Shown here: positions 16,100 through 24,930 of the stretch, one piece after another | How the letters are laid out: every line of letters begins with the position of its first letter | Numbering within the stretch: the first letter of the stretch is position 1 | Program-made: the position numbers and the translations under genes | The notes under the pieces: generated by a model | The model's database searches: none | Told to the model about the DNA's origin: nothing | What the model saw: only the letters and a program-made list of their open reading frames with translations | NCBI RefSeq assembly: GCF_000424625.1 | Contig: NZ_AUKG01000003.1 | Location: forward strand, 124,001-188,000 | Direction of reading: 5' to 3' | Source of the DNA: Conexibacter woesei Iso977N | Lineage (GTDB): Bacteria; Actinomycetota; Thermoleophilia; Solirubrobacterales; Solirubrobacteraceae | DNA length: 64,000 nt

Positions 16100-16103
<4 letters not shown>
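15165..16103 (+). CDS. amino-acid ABC transporter permease
   Basis: The 312-residue protein has a polar 28-residue N-terminus, about five to six membrane segments and the HisMQ-type coupling loop [30 protein letters not shown], where the EAA-like motif contacts the ATPase. The segment [18 protein letters not shown] is typical of polar amino-acid permeases. It begins 8 bp after the binding-protein stop and its TGA overlaps the ATPase ATG (ATGA), so the three genes form one operon. Confidence 0.93.
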
Positions 16104-16885
<782 letters not shown>

Positions 16886-16888
16886 CCG

Positions 16889-17437
16889 CTAGGCCGGAAG
16901 CAGCGGACGCAGGGCGTCGAGGCCCCGGACCCAGAGGGCCTCGACGTCGGTGTTCGGCGGGAAGCGGTCGATCAGCTCGAGGTTGACCATCCCGTGTGCG
17001 AAGGCCCAGATGCAGCGCGCGGTGACGAGGTCGCCGCCGCACAGCTCGCGCAGCGGCGTGCCCGCGTACAGCTCGGCCTCGGCGACCGCCGGGTCGCTGC
17101 GGTCCAGGTCGCGGGCGTAGATCAGGTTGTACAGGTGGGTGTGCTCGTGGGCCCAGCGGCTCCACGCCATCGCGATCGTGGTCAGCGGATCGGCCTGGCC
17201 CTCCGGCGTCGCGACCGCCTCGCGCAGGGCCATGCCCTGCTCCTGCAGGCCGGCCGCGATGATCGCGCTCTCCAGCGCACGCTTGTCGGCGACGTGCTCG
17301 TAGAGCGACGGCGCGCGGATGCCGATCTCGGCCGCGACGTTGCGCATCGAGAGCGCCTCGGGCCCGTCGGCTTCGAGCAGTCGACGGGCCGCGGTGACGA
17401 TCTGCGCACGGCGGCTGGTGGGCGCGGTGGCGGTCAT
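16889..17437 (-). CDS. TetR-family regulator with WHG-type C-terminal domain
   Basis: The 182-residue protein has an N-terminal TetR helix-turn-helix (RRAQIVTAARRLLEADGPEALSMRNVAAEIGIRAPSLYEHVADKRAL) and a C-terminal domain with the RWAHEHTHLYNLIYAR and ARCIWAFAHGMVNLELIDRF pattern of the WHG subgroup. It lies downstream of an ABC-2 exporter pair on the same strand, with an inverted repeat just before it. It probably represses itself and possibly the exporter. Confidence 0.88.
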   Translation of the reverse strand: MTATAPTSRRAQIVTAARRLLEADGPEALSMRNVAAEIGIRAPSLYEHVADKRALESAIIAAGLQEQGMALREAVATPEGQADPLTTIAMAWSRWAHEHTHLYNLIYARDLDRSDPAVAEAELYAGTPLRELCGGDLVTARCIWAFAHGMVNLELIDRFPPNTDVEALWVRGLDALRPLLPA

Positions 17438-17467
17438 CGTGTGACCGATGCTCCCACACAGCGCGCG

Positions 17468-17488
17468 TCAATTGCTACATGCGATTGA
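17468..17488. promoter_or_regulatory. candidate TetR operator
   Basis: TCAATTGC (17468-17475) and GCGATTGA (17481-17488) are reverse complements with one mismatch, separated by five bases. The site lies 30 bp upstream of the TetR start and immediately after the exporter permease stop, a fitting place for autoregulation. Confidence 0.5.
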
Positions 17489-18226
17489 TCACGCTCTGCC
17501 GGTGTCGGCCCGGTAGGCCCTGGCCGCGAGCACGATCAGGATCGCGCTCCAGACCGCCACGACGATCCAGCCGCGCGCGTCCCAGGCCGAGCCGCCGAGC
17601 GCCACGCGGTTGGCCTGCACGAGGTAGTAGGACGGCAGGTTGACCGCGATGTCGTGCACGACGCCGGAGTCGCCGACCGGGAACCACGTGCCCGAGACGA
17701 GCGCCAGCAGCGCGGTCCCGCCGCCGAGCGCGGGGCCGATCGAGTCGGTCGTCAGCTTGTGGCCGAGCAGGACGCCGGCGGCGGCGAACGGGATCAGCCC
17801 GACGATCATCAGGCCGGTCATCTCCAGCCACTGGTCGGCCGGCAGCCGCACGCCGAGGATCGCGCCCGCGACGTAGAGCAGGACGATCGTCAGCCCCGCC
17901 ATCAGGTAGGAGATCGTGATCTTCGCGCGCATGTAGGCGAACGGCCGCAGCGGGCTGATGCGCAGCTGGCGGTTCCAGCCCGCCTCGCGCTCGCCGGCGA
18001 TCCGGGCGCCGGTCGAGAGCATCGCGGTCATCGTGCCCCACGAGGCCATCGACACCATGAAGTACAGCGGCGCGCTGAGGCCCGTGTCCTGCAGGTTGTG
18101 CTCGCCGCGGTTGGGCGCCGCGGTCAAGATGTACAAGATCAGCGGGAAGCCGAGCGAGAAGAAGAAGAAGCGCTTGTTGCGCAGCGCCCGCAGCAGCTCG
18201 AAGCGCGTGTAGGTCCAGGTGCTCAT
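17489..18226 (-). CDS. ABC-2 type transporter permease
   Basis: The 245-residue protein has the six-helix ABC-2 outline: an amphipathic start (YTRFELLRALRNKRFFFFSLGFPLILYIL), a segment around residues 53-75, the conserved GEREAGWNRQLRISPLRPFAYMRAK loop, and helices around 105-125, 135-160, 166-190 and 220-238. With the ATPase encoded 6 bp upstream it should form a drug- or lipid-type exporter. The adjacent TetR gene supports inducible efflux; the substrate is not visible from sequence. Confidence 0.9.
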   Translation of the reverse strand: MSTWTYTRFELLRALRNKRFFFFSLGFPLILYILTAAPNRGEHNLQDTGLSAPLYFMVSMASWGTMTAMLSTGARIAGEREAGWNRQLRISPLRPFAYMRAKITISYLMAGLTIVLLYVAGAILGVRLPADQWLEMTGLMIVGLIPFAAAGVLLGHKLTTDSIGPALGGGTALLALVSGTWFPVGDSGVVHDIAVNLPSYYLVQANRVALGGSAWDARGWIVVAVWSAILIVLAARAYRADTGRA

Positions 18227-18232
18227 GATGTT

Positions 18233-19216
18233 CTACGCCTCGCCGATCGTGATGTTGGTCTCGTCGTCCTCGCCGCCGGTCAGCTCCAGGAACGCCTCTT
18301 CCAGCCCGGCGCCCGCGACCTCGACGTCGCTCGCGTTGTCATAGGTGTTGAGCAGCGTCCGCAGCGCGCGGTCCGAATCGGTGCAGCGCAGCGTGATTGC
18401 CTCGCCGCGGCGCTCGACGTTCGTCACGCCCGGCAGCGCGGCGAGCACGTCGGTCTCGACGCCGGGCAGCGTCGCCCGGATCGTGCGCAGGCCGACGCGC
18501 GCCTTGATCTCGGTCGTCGGCCCGTCGGCGACGACGCGCCCGTGGGCCATCAGGACCGCGCGGTCGGCGAAGTCGTCGGCCTCCTCGAGGTAGTGCGTGG
18601 CGAACACGATCGTCGTGCCCTGCGACGCGAACGCGCGCATCGTCGCCCAGAAGGCGTGGCGGCCCTCGACGTCCATCGCGACCGTCGGCTCGTCGAGCAC
18701 CAGCAGCTCCGGGTTGCTGACCAGTGCGCAGGCGAAGCGCACGCGCTGGGCCTGGCCGCCGGAGAGCTTCTCGGTCCGCTGGTCGGCGGCGGCCTGCAGG
18801 CCGCACAGCGCCACGACCTCGTCGACGTCCATCGGGTTGGGGTACAGCGAGGCCATCATCGCGATGAGCTCGCGAACGGTCAGGAAGCGCAGGAGCGAGC
18901 CGGTCTGGAGCATCGCGCCGACGCGACCGCTCTGGACCGCCTCCTCCGGCGCGCCGCCGAAGAGCGAGACGCTGCCCCTGTCGGGCCGCGCGAGGCCGAG
19001 CAGCATGTCGATCGTCGTCGACTTCCCGGCCCCGTTGGGGCCGAGCAGCGCGACGGTCTCGCCCGGTGTGATCGCGATGTCCACGCCGCGGACGGCGCGG
19101 ACCGGTCCGTTCGGCGTGCTGAACGTCTTGACCAGCCCCTGCAGCTGGATCCCGGCGCCGGACGCGGCGGTGCGCGCCGCGGCGGCGTCGGGTGTCGTGG
19201 TCGTGGTGAGCGCCAT
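18233..19216 (-). CDS. ABC-2 transporter ATP-binding protein (DrrA/CcmA type)
   Basis: The 327-residue protein has Walker A LLGPNGAGKSTTID, Q-loop MLQTGSLL, signature KLSGGQAQRVRFA, Walker B LLVLDEPTVAMD and the H-loop FATHYLEEAD. A C-terminal 90-residue extension (IRATLPGVETDVLAALPGV ...) is typical of daunorubicin-resistance-type ATPases. The ATG at 19216 leaves a short Thr-rich leader; a longer start at 19261 has no better ribosome-binding site. It pairs with the ABC-2 permease encoded directly downstream. Confidence 0.92.
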   Translation of the reverse strand: MALTTTTTPDAAAARTAASGAGIQLQGLVKTFSTPNGPVRAVRGVDIAITPGETVALLGPNGAGKSTTIDMLLGLARPDRGSVSLFGGAPEEAVQSGRVGAMLQTGSLLRFLTVRELIAMMASLYPNPMDVDEVVALCGLQAAADQRTEKLSGGQAQRVRFACALVSNPELLVLDEPTVAMDVEGRHAFWATMRAFASQGTTIVFATHYLEEADDFADRAVLMAHGRVVADGPTTEIKARVGLRTIRATLPGVETDVLAALPGVTNVERRGEAITLRCTDSDRALRTLLNTYDNASDVEVAGAGLEEAFLELTGGEDDETNITIGEA

Positions 19217-19265
19217 GGCCAGAACATTGCCCGACCTGCGTTCGGGCGGCCATGCGGCCACCTCC

Positions 19266-19298
19266 CGAGGCGCGCGTGACAGACGTCACGGCGCCTCG
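19266..19298 (-). terminator. hairpin downstream of the SDR gene
   Basis: A stem of about 14 bp with one bulged base closes on the loop AGAC; the inner arms are CGTGAC and GTCACG. It begins 11 bases after the stop of the minus-strand SDR gene. There is no U-tract. Confidence 0.5.
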
Positions 19299-19308
19299 GC
19301 GACCCGTG

Positions 19309-20220
19309 TCACGCCCCGGTCGTGACGGGCTGCTCGCTGTCCTCCAGCGCGGCGGTGCGCGCGGACATCGAGCGGCCCATCGCCAGGACCTCCTGGTCCA
19401 TCAGCGGCACGATCGACGGCGCGCGCCGGACCGTCTCCATCTCACCGATCTTCGTGGTCAGCGCGGGCTTCAGCCAGCGGATCGCGTTGACCCACTTCGG
19501 CACGCTGATCCGGCGGGCGCGCCGCTCGATGCCGGTCGCGAACGCGTCGGCGCAGGCCTCGACCGAGGTCGTGCCGCCGAGCGGGCCGGGCAGGGTGTCC
19601 AACATCTTCTGGAACGCGGTCAGGTCCCTCTTGGCGTCCTGGACCAGCGGCGTGTCGATCCACGACATGTGCGCGCTGCCGACCTTGACGCCGAGGTAGG
19701 CGACCTCGGGGCGCAGCGCGTTGGCGAAGTGCTCGGCGCCGGCCTTGGAGGCGTTGTAGGCGACGAGCCCGGGCGCGGCGGCGTAGGCGGCCAGCGAGGA
19801 GACGACCAACACATAGCCCTTGCGTTCGATCAGCGCGGGCAGCGCGGCGCGGACGGTGTGGAAGACGCCGTTGATGTTGACGTCGACGACCTGGCGGAAC
19901 GTCGCCGGGTCGACCGCGAGGACCGAGCCGTAGGACGCGATGCCCGCGTTGGCCACCACGACGTCGAGGCCGCCGAAGACCGAGACGCCGTGGGCGACCG
20001 CGGCCTCCATGTCCTCCAACTTGGTCACGTTGCCGACGATCGACGTCGCGTTGCCGGCGCCGAGCTCGGCCTCCAGCGCGGCCAGCGGCTCGCGGTCGAG
20101 GTCGACCAGGACGACCTTCGCGCCCTTGCCGACCAGGCGCCGCGCGGTCTCCGCACCGACCCCCCGCGCGCCGCCGGTGATCAGGACGACCTGCCCCTTC
20201 AGCTTCTTCATGAACGCCAC
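19309..20220 (-). CDS. short-chain dehydrogenase/reductase
   Basis: The 303-residue protein has the SDR nucleotide-binding motif VLITGGARGVGAETA, VDLDRE after strand 2 (favouring NAD), VVVANAGIASYG, and the catalytic SSLAAYAAAPGLVAYNASKAG with Ser, Tyr and Lys. The C-terminal 70 residues (WVNAIRWLKPALTTKIGEMET) extend past the core and are shared by classical SDRs acting on bulky lipid or steroid-like substrates. The GTG at 20220 has GAGGG four bases upstream; an ATG at 20211 is the alternative. Substrate unknown. Confidence 0.88.
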   Translation of the reverse strand: MAFMKKLKGQVVLITGGARGVGAETARRLVGKGAKVVLVDLDREPLAALEAELGAGNATSIVGNVTKLEDMEAAVAHGVSVFGGLDVVVANAGIASYGSVLAVDPATFRQVVDVNINGVFHTVRAALPALIERKGYVLVVSSLAAYAAAPGLVAYNASKAGAEHFANALRPEVAYLGVKVGSAHMSWIDTPLVQDAKRDLTAFQKMLDTLPGPLGGTTSVEACADAFATGIERRARRISVPKWVNAIRWLKPALTTKIGEMETVRRAPSIVPLMDQEVLAMGRSMSARTAALEDSEQPVTTGA

Positions 20221-20227
20221 CGTACCC

Positions 20228-20824
20228 TCAACCGCGCCGGACCGCGCCCATGATCGTGGCGGTGAAGTCAGCGAGGCGGTCCGGCGCGTACTTGGTCGGG
20301 TCGCTGAGCACCAGCTTGGCGCCTTCCTCGCCGAAGGCGACGAGCAGGCGGGAGAAGAGCTCGGGGTCGAGGCCCTGCGGGCCGCCGCGGCGGGCGATGC
20401 CCTGCTCGGCGACCGGCTGCAGCAGGCCGACGAGCCCGGTCCGGACGCGCGCGAGCGTCGCGCGCAGCTCGGGCGGCGCGCCCTCGACGGGGAACAGCGC
20501 CAGCCGCCACGTGTCGGGCTCGGCGACGACGAGCGTCAGGAACGTCCGGACCGCCTCGATCAGGACCGTGTCCGGGTCCTCCTCGAAGTCGATGTCGGGG
20601 ATGACCTTGCGGATCTGGCCGACCGCGCGCTGCTCGGTGCGCTCGATCAGCGCGTGCAGCATCCCCTCGAGGTTGCCGAAGTGCGAGTAGATGACCGTCC
20701 GCGCGATCTGGGCGTCGCGGGAGACGCGGTCGATCGACACCGCGCCGTAGCCCTCGGCCAGGACGATCTGCGAGAGGACGTCGAGCAGCTGGTCCCGGCG
20801 CTCTTGGGCGGACATGCGGGGCAT
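20228..20824 (-). CDS. TetR-family transcriptional regulator
   Basis: The 198-residue protein carries an N-terminal helix-turn-helix (RRDQLLDVLSQIVLAEGYGAVSIDRVSRDAQIARTVIYSHFGNLEGML) and a helical ligand-binding domain. The start at 20824 is leaderless-like; an ATG at 20815 is also in frame. It is divergent from a 628-residue membrane protein, and a 30-bp palindrome lies between them, so the membrane protein and the regulator itself are the probable targets. Confidence 0.88.
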   Translation of the reverse strand: MPRMSAQERRDQLLDVLSQIVLAEGYGAVSIDRVSRDAQIARTVIYSHFGNLEGMLHALIERTEQRAVGQIRKVIPDIDFEEDPDTVLIEAVRTFLTLVVAEPDTWRLALFPVEGAPPELRATLARVRTGLVGLLQPVAEQGIARRGGPQGLDPELFSRLLVAFGEEGAKLVLSDPTKYAPDRLADFTATIMGAVRRG

Positions 20825-20840
20825 CGGTCCGGATAGTGTA

Positions 20841-20870
20841 TGTACACGGCTGTACGTACAGTCGTGTACA
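20841..20870. promoter_or_regulatory. 30-bp palindromic operator between divergent genes
   Basis: TGTACACGGCTGTAC (20841-20855) is followed directly by its reverse complement with a single mismatch (20856-20870). TACATT at 20867-20872, a likely -10 for the rightward membrane-protein gene, overlaps its right end, so binding should block transcription. Confidence 0.75.
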
Positions 20871-20882
20871 TTGCCGCGCATC

Positions 20883-22769
20883 ATGCTCCAAGCCGCAGCC
20901 GACACGCCCGCCGCGGGCGCACCGCTCCAGCAGATCCTGATCGCCTCGCTGTTCGCCTCGATCACGACGGCGGTCCTCCTGACGCTGATCATGCGCCACC
21001 GCTCGGGGCGCTCGGACCTCCTGTCGCGCGTGGGCGCGACGACCGGCCGCGCGCTCGGCATGGAGCCGTGGGCGGCGCTGCCGTTCCTGATCGCGACGCT
21101 CGCGCTCGGCTCCGGCGCGTTCGGCGTGTTCTGGGACATCTCGCTGCACATCGACACCGGTCGCGATCCCGGACCGCTCGCGAACCCCGCGCACTACTTC
21201 ATCCTGCTCGCGCTGTACGGCGTCTTCGCCGCGGGGCTCGTGGCGTGCGCGCTGCACGAGGGCGCCGAGCGGCCGTCGCCGGTGGCGCTGAGGGTGCCCG
21301 GCGGCTCGGGCCTGACCGTGCCGGTCGGCGGCGCGCTGCTGATCACCTGCGGCGCGTTCGCGCTGACCGGCTTCCCGCTCGACGACTTCTGGCACCGGAT
21401 GTTCGGCCAGGACGTGACGCTCTGGGGGCCGACGCACCTGGTGATGATCAACGGCGCGATCCTGTCGGTCCCGGTGCTGGCCGTGCTGGCGCTGGAGGCG
21501 CGCCGCGCGCGCCGTGCGGACAGCGAAGTGGCCGGCGCGCCCGAGCACGGCCCGCGCACGCTCTCGCTGGCCGAGCAGATCGTCCGGACGCTGCTGCCCG
21601 CCGCGCTGCTGTTCGCGATCGCGTTCTGGGCGACCGAGTTCGACTGGGGCGTCCCGCAGTACCGCGTCGTCTGGCACCCGCTGCTGCTCGCGCTCGCGGG
21701 CGGCCTGGCGCTGACGACCGGCCGGACCGTCCTGGGTCGCGGCGGCGCGCTGCGGGTGTTGTTGGTGTACCTGCTGATCCGCGGCGCGGTCGAGGTCGCG
21801 GTCTGGGTCCTGGGCCGCAGCGTCCCGTCGATGCCGCTGTTCGTGGTCGAGGCCGCGTGCGTCGAGGCGCTGGCGCTGGTCGTCAAGCCCGAGGGCGGCG
21901 GGACGCGCGCGCTGCGCTTCGGCGCGTTCGCGGGGCTGATCTGCGGGACGGTCGGCTTCGCGGCGCAGTACGCGTGGACGCACGTCTGGGCGCCGGTGCC
22001 GTGGACGCCGTCGCTGCTGGCCGAGGGGCTGCCGACCGCGGTCCTGGCCGGCGTCGCCGGCGGGTTGTTGGGGGCCTTGCTCGGCTCGGGCCTGCGCCGC
22101 GAGCTGCCCGCGCAGGCGGTCCGGCGCCGCGTCGGGATCGGCGCGGCGGCGGTCCTGGTCGCGCTCGGCGCCAACGCGTTGTGGGTGCACAACCCCGCGG
22201 GGCTGGGCGCCGACGTGACGCTGACGCCGGTCGCCGGGCACACGGGCGCCGCCGACCGCGAGGCCTACGTGACGGTCCGCTTCTCCGACGCCGCGCTGGC
22301 GCGCCGGGCCGAGATGCGCCAGGTGCTGGCGTGGCAGGGCGGCAAGCGCGTCTCGCGCCACCTCGACGAGATCGCGCCCGGCGTCTTCCGGACCGACGGC
22401 CCGGTCCCGCTCTACGGCGACTTCAAGACCAACCTGCGCCTGCAGTCCGGCCGCACGTTCGTGGCGCTGCCGCTGCACCTGCCGCGCGAGCCGTCGATCC
22501 CGACGCCGGGCGTCGTCCGGCCTGCGCACTTCCACGCCGCGTTCGTCAGCGACGTCCAGGCGATGCAGACCGAGCGCAAGGACTACGTGCCCGGCTGGCT
22601 GTGGACGCCGAGCGCGATCCTCATGTTGGTGTTCTGCGGCCTGTTCATCCTGGGGATCTCCACGGGCCTCGCGCGGGTCGCGGATGGTCCGGACGGCACG
22701 CCGCAGCCGCGCGAGCGCAGGCGGCGGCGCGCGGTGCGCACCGCCGCTCCGGCGACGAGCCGGGCCTAG
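20883..22769 (+). CDS. polytopic membrane protein with paired Trp/His motifs, function unknown
   Basis: The 628-residue protein has about 12 hydrophobic segments and a C-terminal Arg-rich cytoplasmic tail. Two features stand out: GVFWDISLHIDTGRDPG with NPAHYFILLALYG (around residues 85-115), and DDFWHRMFGQDVTLWGPTHLVMI (around 165-188). They resemble each other (W, D, H, G, D, then P-H), as if duplicated, and could bind a metal or heme. Residues 470-560 form a non-membrane beta-rich domain (HTGAADREAYVTVRFSD ... HFHAAFVSD) before a last helix. I do not recognise a named family. Its 3' end shares a CTAG with the convergent hydrolase gene. Confidence 0.8.
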   Translation: MLQAAADTPAAGAPLQQILIASLFASITTAVLLTLIMRHRSGRSDLLSRVGATTGRALGMEPWAALPFLIATLALGSGAFGVFWDISLHIDTGRDPGPLANPAHYFILLALYGVFAAGLVACALHEGAERPSPVALRVPGGSGLTVPVGGALLITCGAFALTGFPLDDFWHRMFGQDVTLWGPTHLVMINGAILSVPVLAVLALEARRARRADSEVAGAPEHGPRTLSLAEQIVRTLLPAALLFAIAFWATEFDWGVPQYRVVWHPLLLALAGGLALTTGRTVLGRGGALRVLLVYLLIRGAVEVAVWVLGRSVPSMPLFVVEAACVEALALVVKPEGGGTRALRFGAFAGLICGTVGFAAQYAWTHVWAPVPWTPSLLAEGLPTAVLAGVAGGLLGALLGSGLRRELPAQAVRRRVGIGAAAVLVALGANALWVHNPAGLGADVTLTPVAGHTGAADREAYVTVRFSDAALARRAEMRQVLAWQGGKRVSRHLDEIAPGVFRTDGPVPLYGDFKTNLRLQSGRTFVALPLHLPREPSIPTPGVVRPAHFHAAFVSDVQAMQTERKDYVPGWLWTPSAILMLVFCGLFILGISTGLARVADGPDGTPQPRERRRRRAVRTAAPATSRA

Positions 22770-23620
22770 GCCGCGGCGGGCGCGGGCGCGCGGTCCAGGC
22801 GCGCCTGCGCGGCGGCGGCGAAGTCGCCGATGGTGCTGGCGATCAAGCCCGGGTCATCCCACATCGGCGTGTGGCCGATCCCGGGGTGGATCCGGAACTC
22901 GAGCCCCGGGATCTCCGCGCGCAGGCGCGGGGAGTGCGAGCCGATCGGCAGGATCCGGTCCTTCGACCCCCAAGTGACCAGGACCGGGACGTCGATCCTG
23001 TCGAGGTCGAGGACCGGCGACTTGCCCTCGCGCAGCACCTGGTAGACGTCGTCGACGATCGAGCACGCGACCGACGAGCGCGCCATCTGCAGCGCCTCGG
23101 CGGCCGGGACCTGGTGGCCGCGCGTCATGACGTCGCGGAACGCGACGCGGCGCAGGCCCGGGCGGGCCAGGACCCTGGGGAGGAACGGCAGCGACCTCTT
23201 GGTCGTCGCCTGCATCCGCGAGAAGACCTTGATGACGCGCTCGACCGCGGCCCTGTCGTCGGGCGCGATCCCGCCGGCGGGCGAGATCCCGACGACGCTG
23301 CGCGCGCGGCCGCGCTTGGCCAGCTCCAGCGCCAGCGCGCCGCCCATCGAGTTGCCCGCGAGGTGCGCGGTCCCGACGCCGAGGCTGTCGAGGTGCCCCT
23401 CGAGCAGGTCGGCGGCGCGGCCGATCGAGTGCGGCGTGTCGGACTCCGGCAGCGGCTCGCCGCCGTCGTGGCCGTGCAGCGTCGGGGCGATCACCTCGAA
23501 GCGCGGGACCAGCTCGCCGAGCACCGGCAGCCAGCAGCGCCAGGTCGCCGTGAAGCCGTGGATCAGGACGAGCGGCTCGCCCTCTCCGGCGCGGTACAGG
23601 GCAGGGGAGATCTCGGGCAT
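22766..23620 (-). CDS. alpha/beta hydrolase
   Basis: The 284-residue protein has the alpha/beta hydrolase core: LVLIHGFTATWRCW (oxyanion loop), LHGHDGGE, the nucleophile elbow AGNSMGGALALELA with Ser at G-N-S-M-G, a lid region of about 70 residues, VLVTWGSKDRILP carrying the acidic residue, and GIGHTPMWDDP with the catalytic His. Likely substrates are esters or C-C cleavage intermediates, but nothing nearby fixes the choice. The stop shares CTAG (22766-22769) with the convergent membrane protein. Confidence 0.9.
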   Translation of the reverse strand: MPEISPALYRAGEGEPLVLIHGFTATWRCWLPVLGELVPRFEVIAPTLHGHDGGEPLPESDTPHSIGRAADLLEGHLDSLGVGTAHLAGNSMGGALALELAKRGRARSVVGISPAGGIAPDDRAAVERVIKVFSRMQATTKRSLPFLPRVLARPGLRRVAFRDVMTRGHQVPAAEALQMARSSVACSIVDDVYQVLREGKSPVLDLDRIDVPVLVTWGSKDRILPIGSHSPRLRAEIPGLEFRIHPGIGHTPMWDDPGLIASTIGDFAAAAQARLDRAPAPAAA

Positions 23621-23662
23621 GGTCGAAGGATCATAGGTGTTCCTTGGAGCGCGCGCGACCGT

Positions 23663-23680
23663 TCCTGCCTCCTGGCAGGA
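23663..23680. other. hairpin in the divergent purU/hydrolase intergenic region
   Basis: TCCTGCC, loop TCCT, GGCAGGA forms a perfect 7-bp stem in the 110-bp gap. It has no U-tract and I could not match it to a known purU-associated riboswitch; a short regulatory dyad is possible. Confidence 0.35.
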
Positions 23681-23730
23681 CGCGCACCTAGGCGGGACGT
23701 GGGTTCCCGCTTACGATCCGCCGCCACGCC

Positions 23731-24612
23731 ATGGCTGCCGCGACCGTCCCGACCACGATGCGCCTGCTGGTCTCCTGCCCGGACCGGCCGGGGATCGTCG
23801 CCGCGGTCTCGCGCTTCCTGCTGGAGGCGGGCGCGAACATCCTGCACGCCGACCAGCACTCGACCGATCCGAGTGGCGGCGAGTTCTTCCTGCGGATGGA
23901 GTTCACGCTGCCGCCGGGCGTCGACCCGGATGCGCTGCGCGTCGCCTTCGGCAGGGGCGTGGCGGAGCCGTTCGTCATGCAGTGGTCGCTGTGGGACGTC
24001 GGCGCGCGCAAGCGCGTGGCGATCCTGGTGTCCAAGTACGACCACGCGCTGCAGGAGCTGCTGTGGCGCTGGCGGCGCAGCGAGCTGCAGGCCGACGTCG
24101 TGCTCGTCGCGTCCAACCACGAGGACCTGCGCGGCGACGTCGAGGGGCTCGGGATCGCCTACCACCACGTGCCGGTCACCGAGGAGGGCGGCGGCAAGGC
24201 GGGGTCGGAGGCGGCGCTGCTGGAGCTGCTGGGCGGCGTGCGCCCGGACCTCGTGGTCCTCGCGCGCTACATGCAGATCCTGTCCGGCGACTTCCTCGAT
24301 CGGGTCGCTGCACCGGTGATCAACATCCACCACTCGTTCCTCCCGGCGTTCGCGGGCGCCGGCCCGTACGAGCGCGCGAAGGCGCGCGGCGTGAAGCTGA
24401 TCGGCGCGACCGCGCACTACGTGACCGAGGAGCTCGACGCCGGCCCGATCATCGAGCAGGACGTCATCCGCGTCACGCACCGCGACGACGCGGCCGCGAT
24501 GGCCCGCCGCGGTGCCGACATCGAACGCGCCGTCCTGGCTCGCGCCGTCGCCTGGCACTGCGAGGACCGCGTGCTGCGGCACGGGTCCACCACGGTCGTC
24601 TTCTCCAGCTAG
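23731..24612 (+). CDS. purU: formyltetrahydrofolate deformylase
   Basis: The 293-residue protein has an N-terminal ACT domain ([35 protein letters not shown]) and a formyltransferase-like catalytic domain. The latter includes [29 protein letters not shown], the catalytic [19 protein letters not shown] with Asn and His, and [20 protein letters not shown] with the catalytic Asp. It hydrolyses 10-formyl-THF to formate and THF, supplying formate to purine synthesis and balancing one-carbon pools. The ATG at 23731 starts just before the ACT domain. Confidence 0.95.
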   Translation: MAAATVPTTMRLLVSCPDRPGIVAAVSRFLLEAGANILHADQHSTDPSGGEFFLRMEFTLPPGVDPDALRVAFGRGVAEPFVMQWSLWDVGARKRVAILVSKYDHALQELLWRWRRSELQADVVLVASNHEDLRGDVEGLGIAYHHVPVTEEGGGKAGSEAALLELLGGVRPDLVVLARYMQILSGDFLDRVAAPVINIHHSFLPAFAGAGPYERAKARGVKLIGATAHYVTEELDAGPIIEQDVIRVTHRDDAAAMARRGADIERAVLARAVAWHCEDRVLRHGSTTVVFSS

Positions 24613-24619
24613 CGCAGGC

Positions 24620-24820
24620 TCAGGCGGCGCCCGCCTGCGGTTCGTCGAAGGGGTCCGCGAGCACGTCGCGGAAACGCTCGTCGTCGCGCAGGGCGTCGAT
24701 GAACGCCTCGCCGAGCGAGGTCAGGCCGAGCTCCGAGGTCTCAGGAACATGGGGCTCGGCGGCGTCCTGGTACGCGCGCCGGAAGCGCGCGCCGCAGCGA
24801 TCGTCACGTCGGGTGGCCAT
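24620..24820 (-). CDS. small acidic hypothetical protein
   Basis: The 66-residue product from the ATG at 24820 begins MATRRDDRCGARFRRAYQDA and then has an amphipathic acidic helix (LTSLGEAFIDALRDDERFRDVLADPFDEP). It is soluble and has no recognised family. It faces purU tail to tail with 7 bp between stops. A longer start at 24859 is possible. Codon use fits the neighbours, so it is probably real. Confidence 0.5.
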   Translation of the reverse strand: MATRRDDRCGARFRRAYQDAAEPHVPETSELGLTSLGEAFIDALRDDERFRDVLADPFDEPQAGAA

Positions 24821-24862
24821 GCCTCTTAGGACGGCCCGACCCCGATCTTGTGACCGCATTCC

Positions 24863-24899
24863 CAGGCTCCCCGGAAGAACTGGCCTCCCGGGGAGCCTG
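24863..24899 (-). terminator. 12-bp hairpin after the ArsR-type gene
   Basis: CAGGCTCCCCGG (24863-24874) and CCGGGGAGCCTG (24888-24899) are perfect reverse complements with a 13-base loop, 31 bases downstream of the ArsR-type stop. There is no U-tract, as is common in GC-rich actinobacteria. Confidence 0.65.
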
Positions 24900-24930
24900 C
24901 GATGTGACAGGTCCTACGGTTGACGTTCCG

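Noticed and set aside
23621-23730. A tetrahydrofolate or purine riboswitch before purU
   Set aside because: Only a 7-bp hairpin is visible; the conserved bases of known classes are not found.
20840-24319. A 1159-codon plus-strand frame running across the membrane protein, hydrolase and purU
   Set aside because: It is an out-of-frame shadow of the membrane protein with Arg/Ala-rich content, and crosses gene boundaries on both strands.
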